From: Sporolactobacillus mangiferae
GTDB taxonomy: Bacteria; Bacillota; Bacilli; Bacillales; Sporolactobacillaceae
Length of the DNA: 64,000 bases
Assembly (NCBI RefSeq): GCF_023336505.1
Contig: NZ_JAMAST010000003.1
Location: forward strand, 186,001 to 250,000
Direction of reading: 5' to 3'
Positions 37,905 to 46,935 of this stretch are shown in pieces. Under the pieces are notes generated by a model. The model ran no database searches and had not been told where the DNA came from. It saw nothing but the letters and a program-made list of their open reading frames with translations. Position 1 is the stretch's first letter. Each line of letters begins with the position of its first letter. The position numbers and the translations under genes were made by a program.

Positions 37905-38514
37905 CGTCCTCAATAAATGTAAAGCCGAGAGCTCTAAGCGGTCCGCGGGAAAAAATGAGAAAAATTCTCCGCGCCATTTCCTCTTCCGGTATATGCATGT
38001 GATGCTCAAACCACCAACCGACCAGACCGATCATTGCAGAGGAGAGAAACATCGGCATAATTTCCAGCATAAGCGGATCCTCAGCAACCGGCGGAAAAGT
38101 GCGCATCTCTGTACGAAATTTTTTTATAAATCGCTCCTGCATGCGCTGACGAAATACAGGAATGCCTTCGTTAAAAAACATAGCCTGAAAAAATCGGGCA
38201 TTCTTTTTAAAATGTCGGAACATACTGCGGATGAAGGCGACAATGCGCTCAGGAACAACCTTTCCGTTAAGAAAATAGTCCCGCGGATGGAATCGGTCGA
38301 CCGTCTCAGACAGTCCCTTATCAATCACGGTTTCGAGCAAGTTATACTTATCGATATAGTGCAGATAAAACGTTCCGCGACCGATTCTGGCTGCGGATGC
38401 AATATCTTTTATGGTCAGGGCATTAAAATTTTTCTGCAGCAGCAGATCAAGAAACGCGGATTCGATTGCAGCCCGTGTTTTGATAACACGCAAGTCATTC
38501 GATTCAGATTCCAC
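37882..38514 (-). CDS. TetR-family transcriptional regulator
   Basis: 210 residues. The N-terminal helix-turn-helix (about 10-55) reads IKTRAAIESAFLDLLLQKNFNALTIKDIASAARIGRGTFYLHYIDKYNLL, a canonical TetR_N with recognition helix RGTFYLHY. The C-terminal part suits the TetR_C_8/YcdC-like group often paired with ABC-2 exporters. Start is GTG at 38514 with GGAGG eight bases upstream. Divergent from the ABC exporter at 38699; a perfect 15-base palindrome lies between them. Confidence 0.9.
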   Translation of the reverse strand: MESESNDLRVIKTRAAIESAFLDLLLQKNFNALTIKDIASAARIGRGTFYLHYIDKYNLLETVIDKGLSETVDRFHPRDYFLNGKVVPERIVAFIRSMFRHFKKNARFFQAMFFNEGIPVFRQRMQERFIKKFRTEMRTFPPVAEDPLMLEIMPMFLSSAMIGLVGWWFEHHMHIPEEEMARRIFLIFSRGPLRALGFTFIEDEKKESPQ

Positions 38515-38653
38515 ACCGTCTGCCTCCTGTTCTGTACCTTTTTGCCAGGTTTTCAGGTTAATAATCGACGTTTTCTGTCGATGTGTTCAATAATGTGCAT
38601 TTAATAAATAATTGGCTATTGATCAATTGTTTATTCCATTTTATCATAATTAG

Positions 38654-38668
38654 TGAACACAGTGTTCA
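38654..38668. promoter_or_regulatory. Palindromic operator candidate TGAACAC-A-GTGTTCA
   Basis: A perfect 7-1-7 inverted repeat in the 185-base divergent region, 31 bases before the ABC gene. It is the likely binding site of the adjacent TetR protein. The half-site GAACA is shared with the operator candidate of the first TetR/ABC cassette (10040-10054). Confidence 0.6.
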
Positions 38669-38698
38669 ATATTTTCGTCCCACAAAGGATGTGATACG

Positions 38699-39424
38699 GT
38701 GAGTTACCCAATTAAAGGAGAACATCTTCACAAGCACTTTAAAAAACAAGTTGTGCTGGATGATGTGTCACTCACACTTCAGGAAGGTGAAATTTACGGT
38801 CTGATCGGCCCGTCCGGTTCTGGTAAAACGACCCTTGTCCGCATTTTACTTGGACTTGAAAAAGCGGACTCAGGCAAGATCGAACTGTTTGAGAGACGAC
38901 CGACGTTAAATGCATTCCGGTCACTCGGATACATGGCCCAGTCCGATGCCTTATATAACGAATTAAGTGCCTATCAGAATCTCGAATTCTTTGCCTCCAT
39001 ACAAGGGATGCACGGCAAAGAAAAAAAACAGCGGATTCTTGAAGTCGCAAAAGCAGTGGATCTGGATCAGCATCTGCAAAAAAATGTGTCCAATTTTTCC
39101 GGGGGCATGAAGCGGAGGCTCTCTCTGGCTGCAGCACTTGTACACAGTCCGCGCCTGTACTTGCTGGATGAACCAACCGTTGGTCTTGATCCGGTGATCC
39201 GGCGCAAACTCTGGACACTTTTTCATTATCTGAAAGGCAAGGGCGCTACCATTATTGTCACGACACATGTCATGGATGAAGTAGCTCAGTGCGACCGTGT
39301 CGGCTTGCTGAGCACAGGCAGAATCATTGCTGAAGGGGCGCCGAAAGCATTAACCGCCCAGTACGGCGTTTCAACAGTAGAGGATATTTTCATTGCAATC
39401 GAAAAGGAGGCGGACGGAAATTGA
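38699..39424 (+). CDS. ABC-2 type exporter ATP-binding protein
   Basis: 241 residues. Walker A GPSGSGKTT (about residue 37), Q-loop GYMAQSDALYNELSAYQNL, signature NFSGGMKRRLSLAAAL, Walker B LYLLDEPTVGLDP, H-loop VTTHVMDE. The SGGMKRR and DEPTVGLDP forms mark the drug/antibiotic exporter (DrrA/CcmA-like) group. Start is GTG at 38699. It overlaps the permease gene at a TTGA junction. Likely a drug or lipid exporter under the divergent TetR protein; substrate unknown. Confidence 0.9.
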   Translation: MSYPIKGEHLHKHFKKQVVLDDVSLTLQEGEIYGLIGPSGSGKTTLVRILLGLEKADSGKIELFERRPTLNAFRSLGYMAQSDALYNELSAYQNLEFFASIQGMHGKEKKQRILEVAKAVDLDQHLQKNVSNFSGGMKRRLSLAAALVHSPRLYLLDEPTVGLDPVIRRKLWTLFHYLKGKGATIIVTTHVMDEVAQCDRVGLLSTGRIIAEGAPKALTAQYGVSTVEDIFIAIEKEADGN

Positions 39425-40629
39425 GAAATCTTTTTGCGATGGCGCGTCGCATCATTCGCCAGATTGTCCGTGACAGACGGACACTAGCACTCCTGATTAT
39501 TGCACCGCTCCTGATTCTGACGCTGGTCTGGTATATTTTCGGCGCAAAAACAGCCGAACCGAAACTTGCCATCATCCATTATGAGTCTTCGGATTATCTT
39601 TCTGCTTTTAAAAAGGACGACTATCAGCGGATGAGCGCGCTTCAAGCCAGGCAGGCACTCGCCGACAAAGAAATTGACGCTTATATTGATCTGAAGAATC
39701 CGGTATCCGTACATCTGGAAGGCAGCGATCCGTCACGCAATGGTCTTGTGATGAACAAGGTGCAGCAGTCGATGCAGAAGATCCAGCAGATCAACGTCAC
39801 TTCGATGAAAAATCAGCTGACCGACGTGATCAAAGCTGAACAAAAAGGTATGATGGTGCAGCAGCAGACCATTCGTCAGATGACTGAAGCGATGCAGCGT
39901 TATGCTCCGGGAGCACTCGCCCAGATTATGCAGCAGGCCCCTAAAACCAGCCAGCCCGAGGAACCAAAGACCCCTGAAAAGGTCTCGCTTGACGTCTCTT
40001 ATCTGCATGGGAATGATGATTTAAATACTTTTGACGCCTTTGGTCCCGCGATGGTTGGCATCTTTGTATTCCTGTTCATTTTTATGATCGGCGGTGTATC
40101 CTTCCTTCGCGAGCGCACCACGGGAACGCTCGATCGTTTAATGGCTTCACCGATCAAAAATTACCAGATCATCGGTGGCTACATGATCGGCTTCGGGCTG
40201 TTTGTTATTGTTCAGTCGTTTGTGCTGACCTGCTACATTGCTTACGTACTGAACATTTACAATGTCGGGAACTTGCTTGATGTGCTGATTATTGTTTTTA
40301 TTCTTTCTTTCAGCGCACTGTCATTGAGCATCCTTCTGTCGACTTTTGCCTCCAACGAACTGCAGATGTTTCAGTTCATTCCGCTCGTCATCGTTCCGCA
40401 AGTCTTTTTATCCGGACTTTTTCCGATTGACACGCTGCCCGGGTGGGTACGGGCGGTCGGCAATCTGATGCCGATCCATTACTCGACCGAGGCACTGCGA
40501 AACATCATGATTCGAGGTACCGGCTTTTCCGGATGGTGGTTCGACGCAGCGATTCTCATTCTGTTCTCTGTTGTCTTTATGATTATTAATATCTTTGCGA
40601 TCCGCCGCTCCCGACCAGTTACGGATTAG
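39421..40629 (+). CDS. ABC-2 type exporter permease
   Basis: 402 residues. One N-terminal helix (about 20-40), a long extracytoplasmic segment (about 45-200, Gln/Met-rich around 105-160), then five helices: FDAFGPAMVGIFVFLFIFMIGG, a cytoplasmic RERTTGTLDRLMASPI (ABC-2 hallmark), and later FIPLVIVPQVFLSGLFPID with PIHYSTEALRNIM. This is the YhhJ/ABC2_membrane_3 layout. Start is TTG at 39421, overlapping the ATPase stop, with AGGAGG ten bases before. The stop codon TAG lies in the first bases of a family A repeat (40626). Confidence 0.9.
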   Translation: MRNLFAMARRIIRQIVRDRRTLALLIIAPLLILTLVWYIFGAKTAEPKLAIIHYESSDYLSAFKKDDYQRMSALQARQALADKEIDAYIDLKNPVSVHLEGSDPSRNGLVMNKVQQSMQKIQQINVTSMKNQLTDVIKAEQKGMMVQQQTIRQMTEAMQRYAPGALAQIMQQAPKTSQPEEPKTPEKVSLDVSYLHGNDDLNTFDAFGPAMVGIFVFLFIFMIGGVSFLRERTTGTLDRLMASPIKNYQIIGGYMIGFGLFVIVQSFVLTCYIAYVLNIYNVGNLLDVLIIVFILSFSALSLSILLSTFASNELQMFQFIPLVIVPQVFLSGLFPIDTLPGWVRAVGNLMPIHYSTEALRNIMIRGTGFSGWWFDAAILILFSVVFMIINIFAIRRSRPVTD

Positions 40630-40705
40630 AAAAATCAGGCTTTGCCAGGCCTTTGATACGAGCGAAGCCGCCGTCGCACTTATACTATAATCCGCTGGAT
40701 TTCAA
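40626..40705. repeat. Intergenic repeat family A, copy 3
   Basis: TTAGAAAAATCAGGCTTTGCCAGGCC, then GCGAAGCCGCCGTCGCACTTATACTATAATCCGCTGGATTT. It supplies the stop codon of the preceding permease gene. Confidence 0.75.
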
Positions 40706-40711
40706 GAGTAT

Positions 40712-40743
40712 AAAAAAAGCCGAGCATTTGCTCGACTTTTTTT
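40712..40743. terminator. Bidirectional terminator after the ABC-2 exporter
   Basis: AAAAAAAGCCGAGC-ATTT-GCTCGACTTTTTTT, symmetrical with A and T runs, one mismatch in the stem. Confidence 0.88.
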
Positions 40744-40900
40744 ATACTGCACGACACTCATATAAGCAAACGCTGACGTGATCGCAAGGATCAGGGATCA
40801 TCCGATCAGATCATGAATTGAGTGAAGCAGCAAAATCCGAATGAATTTTTCTCGGGTTCGGTTGATCCCATGTATGCTCAGCACTCTCCCTCTCTTCCGG

Positions 40901-41410
40901 TTAAGAATGAATCGATACTTTGCCATCTTCAACGACAACATATTCTGTATCACTTAAATTCGTAAAAACAACAGGAGTAATAGTCGACGGTATTTTACTG
41001 CTGATACTGGCAAAGTCAACCTGAAGCAGCCGATCGCCTTTCTTCACTTCCGCACCTTCCCTGACCAGTGGTGCAAACCCTGCACCTTTCAGAGAAACCG
41101 TTTCCAAACCAACATGTATTAAAAGTTCTCTGCCATCACTGGCTTTTAATGTGATCGCATGATTAGTCGGAAAAATATTGGTTACCCTGCCGTCAATCGG
41201 AGAGCGGAGAATGTTACTTTCAGGAATGATCGCAAACCCGTCGCCCATCATTTTCTTGGAGAATACAGGATCGGGAACCTCCGTGATTGGAACCACTTTG
41301 CCTTTGAAGGGCATATAAAAATCGCCAGCTGCGGCTATGTCCGCAGCACTCGGTTCCGCCTGATCTGTATCCGATCCGTTTTTTCGGAACAGCCTTTTTA
41401 AAAAACGCAT
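40901..41410 (-). CDS. crr: PTS glucose-type EIIA component
   Basis: 169 residues, a stand-alone EIIA-Glc domain of the PTS, cytoplasmic. Evidence: MPFKGKVVPITEVPDPVFSKKMMGDGFAI, the phosphorylated histidine in ELLIHVGLETVSLKG (about residue 99) and its partner histidine in PTNHAITL (about 84). It receives phosphate from HPr and passes it to an EIIB, or may serve as regulator. In Bacilli EIIA-Glc is usually fused to EIICB; a free copy can serve permeases lacking EIIA. The first 30 residues are a basic, Ser/Asp-rich extension. ATG at 41410 follows AGGTGAG; the frame opens six codons earlier. Next to a divergent alpha-galactosidase gene. Confidence 0.88.
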   Translation of the reverse strand: MRFLKRLFRKNGSDTDQAEPSAADIAAAGDFYMPFKGKVVPITEVPDPVFSKKMMGDGFAIIPESNILRSPIDGRVTNIFPTNHAITLKASDGRELLIHVGLETVSLKGAGFAPLVREGAEVKKGDRLLQVDFASISSKIPSTITPVVFTNLSDTEYVVVEDGKVSIHS

Positions 41411-41643
41411 ACACTGCTCACCTCTCAAGAAACAGTACCGGTAGATTTATATTAACTATAACATTTCGTTTTCTTTTTACACAAATAAGAAAGTATAAAG
41501 ATTTAGATGAATTGAGTGTCCGTGCGAAGGCACACTTGAAGCAAACACTCGGACAGATCTGTTCTGCACTGGCATTCTTTACTTAGGCACACCTATTGAT
41601 TACAATCGAAATGTATCAAATCCACCTTCAGGGAGGGTTGATG

Positions 41644-43830
41644 ATGATCACCTACGAACCGAAAACCAGAACCTTTCATCTGCAGACGAGGCAATGCAGC
41701 TACGTTATACGCATAGACAATGGCTATCTGCTCCAGCTTTACTGGGGTAAAAAAATCAGCCGTTTCCGGGAAAGCAGACCGCTGGTGCTGGCTCCAAAAT
41801 CATTTGCGCCCTATACCGATGTAAAACGACGTGGATTTACGCTGAGTACGCTGCCTCTGGAATATCCCGCATACGGCAATGGTGATTACCGGCAACCGGC
41901 ATACCAGATCCAGCTCGAAAACGGCTCGACCGTCTCGGATCTCCGTTACGCAGGGCATGTCCTTTATTCTGGCAAAAAAAAGCTGAACGGACTTCCTGCC
42001 ACCTACGTTGAACATGATCTTGAAGCACAATCCGTAGATATCATCCTGCATGACCCGGTTGCTGGCTTATCCGCAGTGCTCACCTACAGTGTATTTGCAA
42101 AGTTCAATGCCATCACAAGATCAGTCCGTTTTGAAAACAGCGGAACGCGTCCGCTTCGTATTCTGGCTGCAGCGAGTGCCTGTATCGATTTTCGTGACGA
42201 TCAGTTCGACATCCTGACTTTTTATGGCTCGCATAACCATGAACGCAATATGGATCGCCGACCACTCGCACCCGGAAGACGGGTGATCGAAAGCACGCGC
42301 GGCGCCAGCAGTCCCCAACATGACCCTTTCTTTGCGCTGATGCGTAAAAAAACAGATGAAATCCACGGTGAAGTCTTCGGCTTCAGTCTCGTCTACAGTG
42401 GTAACTTTTGCGCACAGATTGAGGTAGACCAGTACCGAACCGCTCGTGCGGTGATTGGACTGAACCCGTTCGACTTCAGCTGGAAGCTCGATGCAGGAGC
42501 ACTTTTTCAGACGCCGGAAGCAGTACTGGTTTATTCTGACCAGGGTCTCGGATGTCTGTCACGTACGTACCACCATCTCTACCGAACGCGGCTTGCACGC
42601 GGAAAGTACCGGGACGAAATGCGCCCCATTCTGATCAACAACTGGGAAGCTACCTATTTCAAGCTGAATGAAGAAAAGCTGCTGGCGATTGCGAAGGAAG
42701 CTCAGAAAGCAGGGATTGAACTTTTCGTACTGGATGACGGCTGGTTCGGACATCGGGACAATGACCGTAGTTCGCTTGGCGACTGGATCGTCGACCGGCG
42801 CAAATTGCCGCACGGACTCGCCTGGCTTGCCGATCATATCCACAAAATGGGCTTGAAGTTCGGGTTGTGGTTTGAACCGGAGATGGTATCCCCGGACAGC
42901 GACCTGTACCGTGCGCATCCGGACTGGTGCCTGCATGTTCCCGATCGTCCGTGCAGTCTGAGCCGTAATCAGCTTGTGCTTGACCTGTCACGTGAAGATG
43001 TGTGCGCTCATCTGGAGCGAGCGCTTGCTGCCGTTCTCTCAAGCGCGGACATTAACTATGTCAAATGGGACATGAACCGGCATATGACCGAAATCGGTTC
43101 CGCTCAGCTGCCACCGGACCGCCAGCGCGAAACGGCACATCGCTATATGCTTGGTTTATACGCACTGATTGAACGGCTTACTCATGCATTTCCCGATATT
43201 TTATTCGAAAGCTGTTCCAGCGGCGGCGGGCGCTTTGATCCCGGCATGCTTTATTACATGCCGCAGACATGGGCCAGTGATAATACAGATGCCGTTTGCC
43301 GTTTAAAAATACAATATGGGACGAGTGTCGTTTATCCACCGATTGCTATAGGTGCCCATGTTTCCGCCGTACCCAATCATCAGGTCGGCCGGAGCACCTC
43401 ACTTGCCATGCGCGGCAACGTGGCAATGTCCGGGAATTTCGGCTACGAGCTCGACCTTACAAAGCTGACTGACGAAGAAAAAGAGAGCGTGAAAAAACAG
43501 GTCACCTTTTATAAAAAAATTCGCCCATTGATTCAGTTCGGCGATCTTTATCGAATCACCAGCCCATTTGAACATGGAGACACGGCATGGTGCTTTGTCT
43601 CACCTGATCGGTCAGAGGTCATTGGATTCTATTTCACAGTGCTCGCAGCCCCCTCCCAGGTCCAGAAATCATTCCGCTTTCAAGGACTTAATCCCGATTT
43701 CATTTATCAGAATCCTGACACCGGCGACATATTCGGTGGTGATGAACTCATGAATGCCGGCCTGAATGTACCGGATGAAAAAGGAGATTTTCGCACCTAT
43801 GTCTGGCGGTTCAGGCAGGTAAAGTCATAA
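41644..43830 (+). CDS. Alpha-galactosidase, GH36
   Basis: 728 residues, cytoplasmic (no signal peptide). Hydrolyses terminal alpha-galactosides such as melibiose and raffinose. Evidence: an N-terminal beta-sandwich (about 1-290), the barrel start PILINNWEATYF, LDDGWFGHRDND, the nucleophile aspartate in VKWDMNRHMTEIG, SCSSGGGRFDPGMLYYMP and the acid/base aspartate in WASDNTDAVCR, then QVGRSTSLAMRGNVAMSGNFGYELDL. This is the MelA/RafA/AgaN type. The ATG at 41644 has GGGAGG seven bases upstream; ATG at 41641 is equally possible. No sugar transporter or regulator lies beside it except the divergent EIIA gene, so how its substrate enters is not shown. Confidence 0.92.
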   Translation: MITYEPKTRTFHLQTRQCSYVIRIDNGYLLQLYWGKKISRFRESRPLVLAPKSFAPYTDVKRRGFTLSTLPLEYPAYGNGDYRQPAYQIQLENGSTVSDLRYAGHVLYSGKKKLNGLPATYVEHDLEAQSVDIILHDPVAGLSAVLTYSVFAKFNAITRSVRFENSGTRPLRILAAASACIDFRDDQFDILTFYGSHNHERNMDRRPLAPGRRVIESTRGASSPQHDPFFALMRKKTDEIHGEVFGFSLVYSGNFCAQIEVDQYRTARAVIGLNPFDFSWKLDAGALFQTPEAVLVYSDQGLGCLSRTYHHLYRTRLARGKYRDEMRPILINNWEATYFKLNEEKLLAIAKEAQKAGIELFVLDDGWFGHRDNDRSSLGDWIVDRRKLPHGLAWLADHIHKMGLKFGLWFEPEMVSPDSDLYRAHPDWCLHVPDRPCSLSRNQLVLDLSREDVCAHLERALAAVLSSADINYVKWDMNRHMTEIGSAQLPPDRQRETAHRYMLGLYALIERLTHAFPDILFESCSSGGGRFDPGMLYYMPQTWASDNTDAVCRLKIQYGTSVVYPPIAIGAHVSAVPNHQVGRSTSLAMRGNVAMSGNFGYELDLTKLTDEEKESVKKQVTFYKKIRPLIQFGDLYRITSPFEHGDTAWCFVSPDRSEVIGFYFTVLAAPSQVQKSFRFQGLNPDFIYQNPDTGDIFGGDELMNAGLNVPDEKGDFRTYVWRFRQVKS

Positions 43831-43950
43831 GCAGCCCTGGTTTCTGTACTCAAGATACCTGGATGGTGCTGGTTCAGGGCAGGAACGATGACCAATAAAG
43901 CATTGTCTTTGAGCGGCACATAAACCGAGCCTGAGCTTGTTTATACATGC

Positions 43951-45846
43951 TTACTGATTTTCGATCTCCTCTATTTTTAACGATAGCTCGGTCCATCGTT
44001 CCATGGCCTGATCCAATTCATGTTCCGCTTTCTGCTGCATTTCAAACAGTTCCTGAGCTTTTCCGGCATCACTGCCTGCTTCAGCAATCTCCTTTTTTAA
44101 TTGTTCCACCTGTTCTTCGAACCCGGCAATTCGATCTTCAATACCTTCCCATTCCTGCTGCTCCTTATAGGTCAGCTTTTTCTTCTTGGGCGCTGCTTTG
44201 CGCTCCTGCGGTATTTCTTTTTTTCGTGCAGCTTCTTCTCGTTCCGCGGTACGTTTTCGTTCGTCCATATAATCGCTGTAGTTGCCGATGAACTGACGGA
44301 TGATGCCGTCTCCTTCGAATGCAATCAGCCGATCGGCAATGCGGTCGAGAAAATAGCGGTCGTGAGAAACTGCCAGTACGGTTCCCGGAAATTGGAGCAG
44401 GTAGTCTTCCAGCACAGTCAGCGTCTCGGTATCCAGATCGTTCGTTGGCTCATCAAGAAACAGAACGTTCGGTTCTGACATCAAAATGTGCAGCAGATAC
44501 AGACGTTTATGCTCGCCTCCGGACAGTTTACGAATGAATGTCCGCTGACGCGCCCTTGAGAACAGAAACCGTTCCAGCATCTGTTCTGCCGACACTTGCT
44601 GCGCGTCAGCCGTTCGGATCACCTGCGCCACTTCCTTGATATAATCGATCACGGTCAGGTCTTCATCCATTTCCGCGTGCTCCTGTGTATAATAACCGAT
44701 TTTGACTGTTTCACCGATGTCAACGGTTCCCGAATCCGGATCGATACGTTTCGCCAGCAAATTCAGCAGCGTTGTTTTCCCGCTTCCGTTGCCGCCAATA
44801 ATGCCCAGCCGCTCTCCGGGCATCACAAGCAGATCAAACGAACGAATCAGTTCGTGCCCGTTAAAGCATTTCGACAGTTGTCTTGCTTCAATGACTTTTT
44901 TGCCCAGTCGTGCAGATCCGATTGCCAGATCCACAGTCTGCTTTCTTTCAGGACCTTTATGTCCCTGAAGCGCATGCACACGCTCTACTCTTGCCTTTTG
45001 TTTGGTTGAACGTGCCTTGGCACCGCGACGCAGCCAGGCCAGTTCCCTGCGCAGCTGATTTCGCAGTTTCACTTCCCCGGAGGCCGTCTGTTCTTCACGC
45101 TCCGCTTTCTTTTCCAGAAAAAGTTCATAATTTCCTTCATAGGCATACAGTTTGCCATGATCCAGTTCGAAAATCCTGCTTGTGACCCGGTTCAGAAAAT
45201 AGCGGTCATGCGTCACCATCAGCAGAGCACCGGGATACTGATTCAGTGCGTCTTCCAGCCAGTCGATGATTTCATTGTCCAAGTGGTTTGTCGGCTCGTC
45301 AAGAATGAGCAAATCCGCAGGCTGGATCAGTGCCTGAGCAAGCGCAATTCTTTTTTTTTGACCACCGGAGCTCTCGCTTGCCGGCGTATCAAAATCATGA
45401 ATGCCCAGTCGTGTCAATATGCCTTTGGCAGCCGCTTCTGCATCCCATGCATCCGCAGCATCCATTTGCTGCTGCCGTTCAAAAAGTTCGGCCTGAAGCT
45501 CCAGATCTTCAGGGTTCTTTTCCAGACGACGGAGAGCCCATTCATAATTTCTCACGGTTGTCATAATCGGCGAGGTCCCGCCATAAATGTATTCGAGCGC
45601 AGTCACGCCCGGCTCAAAAACCGGTGTTTGTGGTAAATACGCCATTCGGAACGCATTAGCATGACGCAAATGCCCCTCCTCCATCGAATCCCTGCCGGCA
45701 AGCACATTCAGCAACGTCGATTTCCCTGTGCCATTGACGCCGATCAGCCCGATCCGATCACCTTCTGAAATGGAAAACGACAAGTGATCGAAAAGAATCT
45801 GTGCTCCATAAGTTTTATATAAATTTTCAACATCAAGAATGCTCAA
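43951..45846 (-). CDS. yfmR: ABC-F ATPase YfmR (Uup-like)
   Basis: 631 residues, two ABC ATPase domains in one chain without membrane helices. Evidence: GVNGTGKST, the signature SSGGQKKRIALAQAL, LLILDEPTNHLDNE; the second set GGNGSGKTT, KLSGGEHKRLYLL, VLFLDEPTNDLDTE; and the P-site tRNA-interaction linker LAWLRRGAKARSTKQKARVERV that marks the Uup/YfmR group. The C-terminus (about 540-631) is a coiled coil. These proteins act on the ribosome; Bacillus YfmR is reported to relieve stalling in overlap with EF-P. Antibiotic-resistance ABC-F proteins have other linkers. Single gene, no leader peptide seen. Confidence 0.92.
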   Translation of the reverse strand: MSILDVENLYKTYGAQILFDHLSFSISEGDRIGLIGVNGTGKSTLLNVLAGRDSMEEGHLRHANAFRMAYLPQTPVFEPGVTALEYIYGGTSPIMTTVRNYEWALRRLEKNPEDLELQAELFERQQQMDAADAWDAEAAAKGILTRLGIHDFDTPASESSGGQKKRIALAQALIQPADLLILDEPTNHLDNEIIDWLEDALNQYPGALLMVTHDRYFLNRVTSRIFELDHGKLYAYEGNYELFLEKKAEREEQTASGEVKLRNQLRRELAWLRRGAKARSTKQKARVERVHALQGHKGPERKQTVDLAIGSARLGKKVIEARQLSKCFNGHELIRSFDLLVMPGERLGIIGGNGSGKTTLLNLLAKRIDPDSGTVDIGETVKIGYYTQEHAEMDEDLTVIDYIKEVAQVIRTADAQQVSAEQMLERFLFSRARQRTFIRKLSGGEHKRLYLLHILMSEPNVLFLDEPTNDLDTETLTVLEDYLLQFPGTVLAVSHDRYFLDRIADRLIAFEGDGIIRQFIGNYSDYMDERKRTAEREEAARKKEIPQERKAAPKKKKLTYKEQQEWEGIEDRIAGFEEQVEQLKKEIAEAGSDAGKAQELFEMQQKAEHELDQAMERWTELSLKIEEIENQ

Positions 45847-46119
45847 ATTGAATCCTCCTATTCTTCGGCGGCCTGGCTTCGTCAGTCTCTGGTAAGCGTT
45901 TCATCTGACTGATCTGTTTTCATGCAGTATCGGCACTGTTTTATTCGTCGCTCTGATTTGCTCATTTGAAGTTCTATGTCTATCCGCCTGATGAACACTC
46001 TGCACTGAGGCGGACAGAGACCCCACGCTTATAAATTAATCTCCGCCACATCTGATTGTAAAATCGGCCGAAATAACGCATGAAAACACACGGAAAACTT
46101 CTGTATCGATTGATGCTGC
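45847..46119. other. Intergenic region yfmR / sortase
   Basis: About 270 bases. No gene or convincing terminator; both neighbours point left. Confidence 0.35.
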
Positions 46120-46758
46120 TTAACGATGAGCATTCACCTGCACTAACTTCCCAATGACAATCTGCCGCTTCGGTGTGCGTGTCGGTTTATCGCAGGTCAC
46201 AAGCGTGATCCGATTATCGTTCGTCTGATCAATCACATCGCCTTCAGTTTCTCGTACCACTTTAATCCGCACAACACAATATATATAGTCTTTCTTCAAG
46301 TTTGTTATCAGAATCTCATCGCCAATTCTGGCCTGCATCAGTGGGCCAAAAAGCAGCTGCTCCCGCCGCATATGATGACCGGCAAGCGGGTAATTCCCTT
46401 GCCCCATCTTCTGATCAGGGCGCATGGTCGTCGCCCCTGCGAGCAGATTGGCGCTCGTTGTTCCTTTCAGGATAGGAAGGTTTATACCCAAACGCCTGAC
46501 TTGAATGCGACCCACCACTGCCTTAGCATCAAAATTCGCACCCGCCTTTATTGTTTCAAAAAATGAAGGAGGCTGAATTTTGCTGAAATCATAGGATGCT
46601 CCGCGATGACTATTCTTTTCCATCTGCGTCGCTGTCAACCGGGCGGAATTATATTTTGCACTCAGAAAACCAATCAGGGTTTCTTTTAAGAACGGAGAGG
46701 CAATCAAAAGCAGTCCCGCCGCGACCAGAACAGCAATCAGTGTTTTACGTCCGATCAT
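46120..46758 (-). CDS. Class A-type sortase
   Basis: 212 residues, membrane transpeptidase that cleaves LPXTG signals and joins proteins to peptidoglycan. Evidence: N-terminal membrane anchor (about 4-24), a beta-barrel with VGRIQVRRLGINLPILKG, the histidine in NYPLAGHHMRRE, the cysteine in ITLVTCDKP and the arginine in TPKRQIVIGK. The layout with an N-terminal anchor and TLVTC suggests class A. Its likely substrates are the two LPXTG adhesins encoded immediately to the right (LPVTG and LPITG). The ATG at 46758 is chosen because GGCGGGG precedes it and it starts the anchor; the frame opens at 46797. Confidence 0.9.
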   Translation of the reverse strand: MIGRKTLIAVLVAAGLLLIASPFLKETLIGFLSAKYNSARLTATQMEKNSHRGASYDFSKIQPPSFFETIKAGANFDAKAVVGRIQVRRLGINLPILKGTTSANLLAGATTMRPDQKMGQGNYPLAGHHMRREQLLFGPLMQARIGDEILITNLKKDYIYCVVRIKVVRETEGDVIDQTNDNRITLVTCDKPTRTPKRQIVIGKLVQVNAHR

Positions 46759-46781
46759 CTTATCCCCGCCTTCAATCACTA

Positions 46782-46821
46782 ACAAGCACCTGATCAAATC
46801 TTACCATGATCAGGTGCTTGT
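46782..46821. terminator. Strong hairpin just upstream of the sortase gene
   Basis: A perfect 15-bp stem, ACAAGCACCTGATCA with its complement, ten-base loop, 24 bases before the sortase ATG. On the minus strand it is followed by TAGTGATTG rather than a T run; on the plus strand by T-rich sequence. It may attenuate read-through into the sortase gene. Confidence 0.5.
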
Positions 46822-46910
46822 TGTTCACTATTTTCTTTTTTTAAGTGATCATAAAGTTTACAAGTTGTAAAAAATCGGATAAACTGCGCCTTCTATGATC
46901 AGATTATGTA

Positions 46911-46927
46911 CACCCGCCAGGCGGGTG
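46911..46927. other. Perfect short palindrome after the fbpB-like gene
   Basis: CACCCGCC-A-GGCGGGTG, nine bases downstream of the fbpB-like stop. It lacks a T run on either side, so it is an imperfect terminator or a protein site. Confidence 0.4.
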
Positions 46928-46935
46928 ATAAAACG

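Noticed and set aside
43951-45846. Antibiotic-resistance ABC-F protein
   Set aside because: The linker and C-terminal coiled coil match the Uup/YfmR housekeeping group, and no leader-peptide attenuator precedes it.
45880-45905. cre-like sequence GGTAAGCGTTTCAT
   Set aside because: The final CA is out of register with the cre consensus and position 1 is wrong.
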